In this document: positions 55,187-64,000 of the stretch, in pieces
Layout: each line of letters starts with the position of its first letter
Position numbering within the stretch: the first letter of the stretch is position 1
DNA from: Zygnema circumcarinatum
Lineage: Eukaryota; Streptophyta; Zygnematophyceae; Zygnematales; Zygnemataceae
Length of the DNA: 64,000 nt
NCBI GenBank assembly: GCA_037447605.1
Contig: CM074804.1
Coordinates: 679,428 to 743,427, forward strand
Reading direction: 5' to 3'
The notes under the pieces: model-generated
Told to the model about the DNA's origin: nothing
The model's input: only the letters and a program-made list of their open reading frames with translations
The model's database searches: none
Program-made: the position numbers and the translations under genes

Positions 55187-55889
55187 CGCAAACTTTCATT
55201 GAACTCGCGATGGCCTCGCCATCAAATTTACATGGATAAAGGCAAAATGTGGAACCACGAAGGACTGGTCACAAAGGACCGAAACACAATAAAACGAAGC
55301 TAGGAGCGGAAAACTACGCCTAGGCACAACAACGCAGCCCTAGAAGCAGCCGCGAAGGTCACCGATGTGAGGCACGTCGCGAGGAGGGAGCGGCGGAAGT
55401 CCACCAACACGGTCACCAACAACTGCAGCACGCCGAAGTAGCGTAGAAGCGAGGCAACGCTGAAGGGCGACGGAAATACGTTGTCGATAAAAGGTAGCCA
55501 AGATCGCCGGAGGAGGGCTTCCGGGGCCGTGCATCTCGAAAGAGCGATGGGCGCACTGGCGAAGGAAGGTATCCAAACGGGTGTCGAGGCAGCCAAAAAT
55601 CTCAATAGCCATAGGAACAAACTCGTCGGCTGCATCACGGTGAGCATATGCACGCTCCTTGCGAAGGGCCGCATCGCGAGCAGCCACGCCTTCATGATGT
55701 GCTGCACGTGACAATAAATCGCGACGGGTTGGATCGGCCAACACAATATCCCCAAAAATACGCCGGGCACCATCCATAAGAGCCAAATCAGGGCGAACTC
55801 CGCGCTCGCCACGAATAGTCGGCCGTGGGGACACCAGGTGGCTCGGCTCCCGTCGCACAAGGTAGTTAGCTTCTTGAGCCACTGAAGCC
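55187..55889 (-). mobile_element. Decayed retroelement tail, copy B, adjacent to the PHYHD1-like gene
   Basis: Closely similar to 10066-10850. The shared block runs from CAAACTTTCATTGAACTCGCG to the point near 55889 where similarity ends. The minus strand keeps a longer intact frame than copy A, with GVRPDLALMDG, FGDIVLADPT and FVPMAIEIFG in one frame, and it lacks the 83-bp tandem duplication of copy A. The 3' hairpin cassette has its loop in the opposite sense (CTC here, GAG in copy A). The truncated 5' end lies about 70 nt upstream of the PHYHD1-like start codon. Confidence 0.65.
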
Positions 55890-55961
55890 ACCACTTCATC
55901 CATTTAGTTGAATGTAAAAGCCCTGAGAGCCCCGCCCTGAGCTCTGTGCAGACCGGCAGCC

Positions 55962-58261
55962 ATGGCTGCCCTGCCCGCGGTCCCGCAGAGCGTCAGTTTC
56001 GTGCCCTCCGCCATGGCGGAAGCGGCGGACGCCTTCCAGCGCGATGGCGCTGTGTGCATACGTGGAGCTTTCTCTCGCAGCCAGCTGGCGCTGCTTGCAC
56101 AAGGTGCGGAACTGCAATTAGGCTTTCGCTTTCCGACTCCCTCTATCTCTCCTCCCAAGCGACTGCCTTTATTCTTTGTGACTCCTTCACTCGCTTCAGC
56201 CCTGCCGCTAGCGTGATTCCTCCTCTGCCCCCGCTCTTTCCTCACTCCCCCTTCTCGCACTTTCTCTCTCTCTCTCTCTCACTCTCCCTCCCTCTATCTC
56301 TCTCCCATTCTCTCCGTGCTTCCCCGATCCGCTGCTTTTGTGGTCCTACAAACGTCTCCTTACACTTTTCCCCTTTCTTTTGCGCCCTTTACATCCTTTC
56401 GATTTCCTTTATCCTCCCCTCCCCGCCCCAGCTCGTCCTCCCCTTTCCCACTCTTGCAATTTTCTCCTTCATCCATGAGGCTGGGAGCATAATGGTGCGT
56501 AATGCGGGACATGTGGCAGGCATAGAAGCGAGCATGGCCAGTCCTTCAGTGCACGCTCAGTTTCTCCGCGGAGAAAGTGGTAAGGGCCGCTTCTTCAACG
56601 ACTACTGCAACTGGAGAAGGTGATTTTTTGCTACGGTTGGAAGCGGCTCTTCTCAGTCTTTGGGCAAGGATTGGCAGTCTGTTGGGACGCAAGTTGATTC
56701 TTTTTCGACGGAAGGTACATTTTTAGGGTTTCTGGGATGCTGGTAAATGATGGTATGAGGGTCTTTGTGACATGAAACGGGGCACTCCACGTTCAATCAG
56801 GATTTGCCTTAGACGAAGGAGTCACCTTTGGTATGTTTCTTCAGTTGGCTTCACGCTGCAGTCAAAAAATCGGGAATAGTCTTACGACAATTGCGCGATA
56901 TGCGTATTGCTTTCTTTGTATTATCAACATTCATGAATCTTTCACGCCTTTTGATTCGCAGCATCCCTTCCTTTAAAGACTTTGTTCACAATTCACAGGC
57001 TGCTCAGCTAGCAGCAGCGCTCATGAAGTCCAAAAAGGCCATCTTCTATCACGAACGTAAGCCCAACTCCTTTCCTTTTCTCTATCGCTTGAATCCCAAC
57101 TTTTAGTCCTCTAAAATCTGTACACCTGATTGTTGGTACGCCAAAATATTTTTTGCAGATGTTTTAGTGAAGGAGGCAGACGCGCACAAAGCCACCCCTT
57201 GGCACCATGATCAGTCGTACTATCCGGTGGATGGTGACCAGTTGTGTTCCTTTTGGATACCAGTCGATCCCGTCTCTCTTCAAACATCCCTTCAGTTTGT
57301 GCGTGGGTCCCACACGTGGGGGTGGTTCATTCCTCGCATGTTTGCAGACTCAGTGGGCTATGACCAGGCACGTCTCACACCTTTGCCAGGTGCTCACTCT
57401 CACTTTCTCCCTTTCTTTAGTCAGTGTCAGAGGCAGAGCTGTCCTGTGGTGTAGTGGCAACACACTACGGCAAGCATCCGTAGATTCCGGGTTCAAATCC
57501 CGGCTGGACCACTTTCAGTCTGTTTTTCTGCAGAATAAAATGAGTTTTTTTCTGGGGAATGGTGCGCTAAAGGAGCAGACACGTTGTTGATCTCCTTCTC
57601 TCTTCCTCACGATTTAAAATTCCCAGCTTCTGAACGTTTTCAGTTCCAAAATCACGTAAATAAAAACTTGTAGTACGGTATTATAAAAGGAGTTACTGTT
57701 TTCATCATAAGCTGTTACTCTTCGGATTCCTTGAATGAAAACTTCAAGCAGGGGCCTTCTTGTCATGAAAGCTAGGCAGATTTATCGGTAAGAAGCATGT
57801 GTTTTTAGGGGGGGGGAGGGGTAGCCGGGGAAATGCAGAGGGAAGCCGACCATTGAGTGAGTATAAGCCGGTTCCCGATGTGGAAGCTCAGAGGGGTCAG
57901 CTTGAGGTGAGGGCCGCAAAGGGCATTCCTTGCATATTATTGAGTTTATGCAATATGGGATTTTAAGGCCTTAAGAAATTGGAGGTTCACACGGCATGGC
58001 AGTTCATCGCCAATCCTCTTCCTCCAGTTTCTGTGTTTAATCACTTGATATTTCCATTGCAGAGAGGGAATACTCGTAATGTGTCAGTTTAGCCCTCTTG
58101 GAGAGGCCAACCTTAAGTCGCTGAGTGGCTACCAATGGACTTCTTTTGTTTGAGCGTGGCAGTTCTTGAGTTGGGGTCTCGAACTTGGAGATGTTATCGC
58201 CTTCCATGGCCGAGCACTGCACGCCGCCTCAGGGAACAGGTGAATAGGATGGCTGTGCTAA

Positions 58262-58315
<54 letters not shown>

Positions 58316-58898
58316 GCGCGCGCGCTCCCTTTCCCCCTCCCTCCCTCCGTCTTTAACCTCTACCTTCTGTGCGGGGCTTGCAGTTCACAGACATCTCGAC
58401 GTGTGGTCTCTTTCAGGTTCCCTCTTTGAACCCAGCTGAATGCCTAATTCAACTGATTGCATGAGTCTATCCCCACCATGTTGAAGGTGTTTAGGCCATC
58501 ATCAATAATGCACTGTGAATGTTTCCCTGAATCAATAATTTCTGTACCAATTCCAAGCAGAGAGCATGTAGCTAAGAATTCGGCCTTCTGCAAATTGTGT
58601 ACAACTTTTTACCGTACAGGGACATCTAGTCGTCGGTATCAAAAATTGTTTCTAATTGACAAAAGCCTATAACTTCTTTAGGCTAACTTTCTTTAGGAGT
58701 TCCCTTGCAGGCTGTTAAACATGATAAGTCGAAGGTTAGAAAGAGTAATCCCTGATTGAGTGAATGCTGGGTTGCAGGTGGGCAGGTGACGATGCTCGCT
58801 TTGCTGCAAGGCCATGGCTGGTGTCTCCTCCAATCACAGGCGGCCTCCTCCCAGGAGACTCTCTGGCATGTGAGGAGTTCCCTGTCATTCAGTCGTGA
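55962..58898 (+). CDS. Phytanoyl-CoA dioxygenase family protein (PHYHD1-like)
   Basis: Exons 55962-56103, 56520-56619, 56962-57056, 57159-57389, 57839-57906, 58163-58239, 58384-58416, 58778-58898; 288 residues, close to the 291 of human PHYHD1. It is a Fe(II)/2-oxoglutarate oxygenase. The start FQRDGAVCIRGAFSRSQLALL is family-typical. GKGRFFNDYCNWR is followed by the iron ligands in TPWHHDQSYY (His128-x-Asp130), FWIPVDP, LQFVRGSHTW, then GDVIAFHGRALHAASGN with the distal histidine, and RWAGDDARF near the end. One exon is only 33 nt. It lacks an obvious peroxisomal signal, as PHYHD1 does; the substrate is unknown even for the animal enzyme. Retroelement copy B forms most of its immediate upstream DNA, and a tRNA-like sequence lies in intron 4. 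Confidence 0.88.
57440..57511 (+). tRNA. tRNA-like sequence in an intron (possibly a pseudogene or SINE head)
   Basis: Carries both internal Pol III promoter boxes: a box A-like TGGTGTAGTGG and a perfect T arm, CCGGG-TTCAAAT-CCCGG (box B). A 5-6 bp anticodon stem (TACGG/CCGTA) closes a 7-nt loop CAAGCAT, which would put AGC (Ala) at the anticodon but with A at position 33 in place of the universal U. The acceptor stem has about two mismatches. A T5 run at about 57523-57527 could terminate Pol III. The defects argue for a pseudogene or tRNA-derived element. Same strand as the host gene. Confidence 0.4.
58267..58320. repeat. (CT)n microsatellite in an intron
   Basis: A run of about 22 CT units, then CGCG, in intron 6 of the PHYHD1-like gene, upstream of the 33-nt exon. 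It may add to a long polypyrimidine tract. Confidence 0.9.
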
Positions 58899-59167
58899 AA
58901 ATTGAAGAACGTATCTTGATCCTCCGAAGAACGGAGGGTCAACATAGAGCAGCAATGTCCTCGTATTCTACAGTTGGCAGTGTGATGACAGTTAGTAGTA
59001 GCAGTAGCAGTAGCAATGAAGATGCAGTGAACCAACTCACAGGAGGGCCAGCCTTGCGATCGTTCAACGCACATAAAAAGCAGAGAACGAGCTCATCGCC
59101 AAGGAGAGCTACAATTGCGAGCCGCCTTTCCAATGGCGCTATAAAAGGGTTAATTATTGGTTTTATG

Positions 59168-59285
59168 ATGGCTCCATTGGCTTCTGTGAGCACATAACTG
59201 GGTAGACAGTTGCAAGCGTATGTGTAATGGCTCCATTGGCTTTTGTGAGCACATGACTGTGTAGACAGTTGCAAGTGTATGTGTA
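59168..59285. repeat. 59-bp tandem duplication
   Basis: Two copies of a 59-nt unit beginning ATGGCTCCATTGGCTT (59168-59226 and 59227-59285) differing at about five positions. It lies in intergenic DNA before the foldback transposon. Just right of it (59373-59430) are short TTGTACCAATGG repeats. Confidence 0.9.
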
Positions 59286-59460
59286 ACGGCACCACGGTCG
59301 GCGCTCCTCCACACCACACCCTTGTCCCTCTGACATGTGGAATGTATTCGTCGTATGGTCGCATGGCACTTACTAATGTTACCAATGGTTGTACCAATGG
59401 TTGTACTAATGGTTATGGTTATGGTTTTTCTTGTACCAATTGTTATTATCACTATGTTAT

Positions 59461-60587
59461 GGAGAACTATATACCGCCCCCCTTTTTTGGTTATCCCGCC
59501 ACTGTTTTTTTGAAATCCGACCCTCCCATTTCGGCTATTCTGCCCCCCTCCCCCATTTTGGATATTTCGGGAGGAGATCGCCCCCCTGTTTTGAATATTT
59601 CTTTCCCGCGCCTCCCGTCCTCTCCCCGCCCCTCCCCTGCCCTCCGCCTCCCCTTCCCTTCCCTTCCCTGCGCTCCCCTCCCGTCCTCTCCCCTCCCCTC
59701 CCCTGCCCTCCCCCTCCCCTTCCCTTCCCTTCCCTTCCCTTCCTCTTTCTCAGAAAGAAAGTGAAAGAGAGTGAGAGAGAGAGAGAGCNNNNNNNNNNCC
59801 TTCTTCCTCTCGGTTTGCGATTTTTTCTATATTTAGGAACTTTTTATTCTCTTTTTATCCTTTTTCTTTTGGTGGGTGTGAAGCTCTGTCATGATGTAAT
59901 GGTTGGCTTGCTTGCTTGCTTTGTCTTCTCTCTCTCTCTCTCGTTCTCTCTCTCTCTCTCTCCTCTGCTCTCTCTCCTCTAGTCTTTCTCTCTCCTACTC
60001 TCTCTCCTCTGCTCATTCTCTCTTTCGCCTTTGCTCTCTCCTGTGCACTCTCCTCTAGTCTCTCTCTCCTTTGCTCTCACTCTACTCACTCTCTCTCTCT
60101 CCTTTGCTCTCTCCTGTAGTCTCTCTCTCCTCTTCTCTCACTCCTCTGCTCTTTCTCTCTCCTCTATACACTCTCTCCTCGGCTCTCGCTCCTTTGCTCT
60201 CTCTCTCTCTTCTCTCTCCTTTGCTCTCTCCTGTAGTCTCTCTCCTCTGCTCTCACTCTGCTCTCTCTCTCTCTCACTCTCTTTCACTTTCTTTCTGAGA
60301 AAGAGGAAGGGAAGGGAAGGGAAGGGAAGGGGAGGGGGAGGGCAGGGGAGGGGAGGGGAGAGGACGGGAGGGGAGGGCAGGGAAGGGAAGGGAAGGGGAG
60401 GCGGAGGGCAGGGGAGGGGCGGGGAGAGGACGGGAGGCGCGGGAAAGAAATATTCAAAACAGGGGGGCGATCTCCTCCCGAAATATCCAAAATGGGGGAG
60501 GGGGGCAGAATAGCCGAAATGGGAGGGTCGGATTTCAAAAAAACAGTGGTGGGATAACCAAAAAAGGGGGGCGGTATATAGTTCTCC
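59461..60587. mobile_element. Young foldback transposon with 328-bp inverted repeats and 9-bp target duplication
   Basis: The termini start GGAGAACTATATACCGCCCC. The left arm (59461-59788) and right arm (60260-60587) are inverted copies, each 328 nt, with a single mismatch that I can find. They are flanked by the direct repeat CTATGTTAT at 59452-59460 and 60588-60596, a perfect 9-bp target-site duplication. Long inverted repeats with a 9-bp duplication are the hallmark of Mutator-like (MULE) elements; the superfamily call rests on that. The ~460-bp interior is CT-rich, codes for nothing recognisable, and includes a sequencing gap. The element is non-autonomous, and the near identity of the arms points to a recent insertion. 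Confidence 0.85.
59789..59798. other. Assembly gap (10 N)
   Basis: Ten undetermined bases at the inner edge of the left arm of the foldback transposon, in (GA)n/(CT)n sequence. The true length of the interior is therefore unknown. Confidence 1.
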
Positions 60588-60596
60588 CTATGTTAT

Positions 60597-61302
60597 AATT
60601 CTTATTGTATTTTCTTTCATGGAGCCGCGCGTCACTCAACCCCACAACTCCAGATTCTCGAATTCTGGACTCCAACGCTGCGCCCCTTCAGCTGTAGTTC
60701 CCAATTTGTGAACTCCCTCCCCAAATTGACCGCCGAGAACAGTTCGCAACATAGAACAGCCCGAGATAGTCAAGTAACAAAGAAACAGAACGGAACTGCA
60801 AGGAATCATGTTCCACGCTCCGTTAAACGGTGACACGGAAGCGTCACATGGACTCTTGCTTCTGGTGCAGGGGCAGGTTGCTTTGGCGCCAAAACAAAAG
60901 GGGCTGGTTTAAACGACTGCTGCAGGTGAGCCTCAAGCGGAAGAAATACGCTCTGTCTTGACAATGGAGGGCTGTGATCTCTCCCGGATGTGCTCGTCAA
61001 GCTGCCATTGTATGAATCTGAGAGCATCAAATGCTGGATGCTACTTATCCCTGAGCGGCTTCAACTGCTTTTTCGGAAAAGCTTGAAGAGATTCGTCAGG
61101 TGCGTTTGTAATGGTCGCGGACGCATTGAAGCGGCAATGAACGGCAGGATTGTACTGATCGAGGTATTTGAATCTTCCCAAGCCCCATGCTTCTCAATTC
61201 AGAGACTCTTTTCCGCCTTTCCAGCTGTCCCAATGGACAGCACCGTCAAAAACGTAAAGATTTTTTCTTCAATTTGAAGTCTGTATCGTACTGATATGCA
61301 GA
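60597..61302. other. Intergenic or 5' region of the RecQ gene
   Basis: Unique DNA that may hold the promoter and leader exons of the helicase gene. Short open frames occur on both strands, and possible donor sites follow 61098 and 61161, but none matches a known RecQ N-terminus. Confidence 0.35.
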
Positions 61303-63911
61303 ATGCCGAGGAAACGTACAGAAGTACCAAACGAGGATGGAAAACCTCGAACTAATCTTGCTGAGCATGTAAAGCGGTTAGAGAGCGAGAGTAAAGATGG
61401 GCTTGCATCAGGCTTCCTCTACTCCCAGCCTGGCCAGAACCCTAGTGCTGCCGGTGACCAAAAATTGCCTCCTCGGTCAGTCACAAACCCCCACCCTTTC
61501 AGCGCCGGAAACTATTGAGGCTCACTTAGACCAACTGTTTCCAATACTGTTAGTTTTTTGGAAGCTGACAGTTGTTGGGCTTATTCGTGCACATCCTGCC
61601 TCTCGTTTCACTGCCAGGAAAGGCTTATGCTTGACGATTTGGTAATTAAATGCTGTTCCTTCCTTATTGTCAACCGCTGCTTTTGTCTTTGCCAGGGCTA
61701 TGCCGTATGAATTTTCATCTTTGGATGGCAGCATTTTGCAAACAGCCCGGGCGGTAAGCAGCAGCATATCCTCTTTCCTACCATGACTTCTCTTGTGAAA
61801 TGTTTTGAACTTGGATGACACTGCCCTTGAAGCGGCTCCTGGCCATGCCCACATAGTTGCTCATCAAAAGATCCGCGAACTGTGCATATGCGGTGCATCA
61901 TTGAGTTTCCTGATTGCGAAGAATAACGTTTCGCCTCTCTACCCCCCCCCCCCAACCTCATCCCAGGCTTGGAGGCGCTTAACTGCCATCAAGGAACAGA
62001 ATCATTCAAAGGCAAATATAGGAATTTTCCCACCTGTTCCAGCGCATGTCGTGAATGGATCAGTATACCCTTCCTCTTCACCATTTCAAGCGAATGATCC
62101 AGCTGCCACAAGTAAACCTAAATTTTCCGTTGGTGAAACGGTAAATCATGCGAAGCATATGCCGAATTCTCACCAAGATGGAACAGTCACACGAATATTA
62201 TTGGACTCTTCGAGCCCCCCGACTAGACCGCCATCTTTATTCCAGAATGCACAACCTTGTCCTCAGGACCCTGGAACCCCTAAGCCGTTTGCAGCCGGCT
62301 CGAAAGTGAATGTTAGTGCCTCTGAACCTCATGTTACACTAAGTAATAGCACAAACAAGGGGGTTCAGGGGCACCACCTTTTTGGAAATGGACACAATGT
62401 CACCAATGTAGCAAGTCGAAATAGGTACGCCGCTGAAGCTGCTGATCCCCTCGCCGCATTTGAAGAAGATGACGATATACTTGAGGTGAGTCTCTGGAAC
62501 GAAGTTGCTCTCTTGTGTTCATAGTTGTTCACGTTGCCGTCAAGAATTTGATGTCTTGAAAACGAGCATCTACCTCAAGTTCGTTATGCGGTTTCATTTC
62601 CCAAGTATTAATCTGGTTTTGCTGTCGGGCAGGCTCTTGATTTGGATGAGCTTCTTGTCCAACATTATGAAAAGGTCCCACTCAAAACTGGTGCAAGTTC
62701 TTGCTGCGATACCGGCAACTCCATAAATGGAACTGAAAGGTCTTCAACTGCCGCACCCTCTGAAGCTATGTCGAGACCAAATGGGGGACAACATCACGAT
62801 TCTCTCTGCCATCATGGGATTCCCGTGCGTGACGGTTCTCTCCCAACTGGTGCATTTTCGTTGTACATTTGAAGCACCATCACAAAGGTCCCCTTTTTTG
62901 AGCATTTTATTGTATAGGATGAACAAAATGAAGAGAGCTCGCATATCGTAAAATAAGTCACTTGTCTTACTTTCCTCTCCTGCATGGCAGATCCATATAT
63001 GTGGAGAAGCTCTTCTACATCTGCAGGAGAAGAAGGACCGCTTGATAGCAATATCGAACGAGCTCCTCGACAAGATAGATGAGTTATCTGCAGAACGGGG
63101 AGAGGAGTTGCGTGTTGAGAGGTACTCACTTCACCTTTACTTACTTTATCCCCACGTCTCCAACTGCTATGCTCATTTAACTTCTAAAAAGTGGTTTCAT
63201 ACAGTACCGGAGCTAACCTTAGTTCGACTGTCAAGATCTTCGTTTGCACATTTAAGTACAGCAAGTTACAGCAAGGTTAGTTTAGATGATGGTTGCTAGT
63301 TATTCTGCCGTCAAGTAGGTGCGCATCACGAATGGGAACACTCATTAACTTGTGAAGATGAGTGCAGCAGTTACTCCACAAGGACTGACCTGACAGTTGC
63401 CGGAACCTATCCGTATTGCCTTGAAGGTAGGATCTGTCATCTGTTACATTCAAAATTGTTCCTTGGAGATTGCAGGAAAATATTGAATAAGGAAATTCAA
63501 TTTCTTGAGCAGGAGCTTGGAGCTTGCACTCCGCAGGTGGATAGGCGCACTGCCCATCTGCCTGAAGGAGCTTATCCCACACCCATCCCTGCAAGAGCCC
63601 ATTCCTCGACCCCCATGTCTAGACCGGCCGAGCAGTCCCGTTTTGAGAACAACAAATGGTCGACAAGCAACGTCGGAAACTCTTTTATGACCCCAAGTGA
63701 AGCCAATTATCCTCCACCATTTCGAGATAACAATGTGCGCCCAATGCCATCTCTATCTTCCCAAACACTTGGCGGGTATTCTTCAGAACAGAATCACACA
63801 CCCTTCAGGGATTCGGCCCACCCGCGGCAATTTATTAATGTTACATACACTGATGGTGTTAGCGATAAACAATGGACCTCAAGAAAATTCCCGTGGAACA
63901 GAGACTTGGAG
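61303..63911 (+). CDS. RECQL4A: RecQ4/BLM-type DNA helicase, N-terminal part (partial at window edge)
   Basis: Exons 61303-61475, 61696-61753, 61967-62485, 62633-62824, 62991-63121, 63476-63911, all phase-consistent, give 503 residues upstream of the helicase core, which lies beyond the window. Recognition rests on three conserved parts. First, EEDDDILEALDLDELLVQHYEK matches the IDVDQLV-type motif before the plant RecQ4A helicase domain. Second, the segment EALLHLQEKKDRLIAISNELLD with KILNKEIQFLEQEL is the coiled helical region of these proteins. Third, DKQWTSRKFPWNRDLE is the FPW segment just before the first helicase motif of BLM/Sgs1/RecQ4A. In plants this helicase suppresses crossovers and dissolves recombination intermediates with TOP3 and RMI1. 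The start is uncertain: the first ATG here follows a possible acceptor (61300-61301), so earlier exons may exist. Most of the N-terminal region is low-complexity Ser/Pro/Asn sequence. Confidence 0.78.
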
Positions 63912-64000
63912 GTACTCAATTCTGACTTTGTATCTTGTTCTCCTTATAGAAATGGAGTTTTTGTTTGCTTTCTTAAATGCTGCGATTATATTCATCCATG

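Noticed and set aside
55340-55903. 187-codon minus-strand frame as a host gene
   Set aside because: Matches the retroelement tail at 10.1-10.9 kb and has a C-terminal nuclease-like motif pattern without upstream domains; treated as a mobile-element relic.
58895-59197. 100-codon frame overlapping the end of the PHYHD1-like gene
   Set aside because: Ser-rich low complexity with no family resemblance, and its start lies at the oxygenase stop codon; probably untranslated.
59461-60538. Open frames of Pro/Leu/Ser within the foldback element
   Set aside because: They mirror each other in the inverted arms and translate C4T-type tracts; no transposase motif is present.

Overview
This is a eukaryotic, land-plant-lineage (streptophyte) nuclear segment. 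The evidence is many-exon genes with short GT-AG introns, interstitial CCCTAAA repeats (plant-type telomere motif), and plant-style families (an MA3 translation factor with four MA3 domains, a RecQ4/BLM-like helicase with an FPW motif, GT92 and GT77-type glycosyltransferases). No protein identifies the species. Abundant (GA)n/(CT)n and CCCT tracts with compact introns would fit a charophyte alga or an early-diverging land plant, but that is a guess. Exon models were built by hand from reading frame, splice-site phase and family resemblance; none is backed by transcripts.

Layout. 226-3921 (-): RCC1-repeat protein, running off the left edge. 5220-8071 (+): 2-oxoglutarate/Fe(II) oxygenase. 8072-11891: repeat-rich gap with a foldback element, a dispersed CCAATGG-rich repeat and a decayed retroelement tail. 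11892-15837 (+): GPI8, the protease subunit of GPI transamidase. 15838-18493: an inverted fragment of the neighbouring valyl-tRNA synthetase gene, a 16-copy 27-bp G-box minisatellite and a second copy of the CCAATGG-rich repeat. 18494-26465 (-): complete 20-exon valyl-tRNA synthetase, with a ~560-bp (CT)n intron. 30229-34167 (+): GT92 glycosyltransferase. 35393-38042 (+): LarC-family protein with a histidine-rich N-terminus and no LarC2 half. 39290-45006 (+): GT77-type glycosyltransferase. 46439-48480 (-): MECR-like reductase. 50760-54132 (+): MRF-type MA3 protein. 55187-55889: second retroelement tail, just upstream of 55962-58898 (+), a PHYHD1-like oxygenase with a tRNA-like sequence in an intron. 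59461-60587: young foldback transposon with a 9-bp target duplication. 61303-63911 (+): N-terminal part of a RecQ4/BLM-type helicase, running off the right edge.

The genes are unrelated housekeeping functions (tRNA charging, GPI anchoring, wall or Golgi glycosylation, translation control, genome stability) and do not form a pathway. The unusual content is between them: two well-delimited non-autonomous transposons, an inverted duplication able to form a long hairpin with its parent gene, motif arrays (CACGTGGC, CGTAC, CCGTTNGAT) in intergenic DNA, and the LarC1-only protein.
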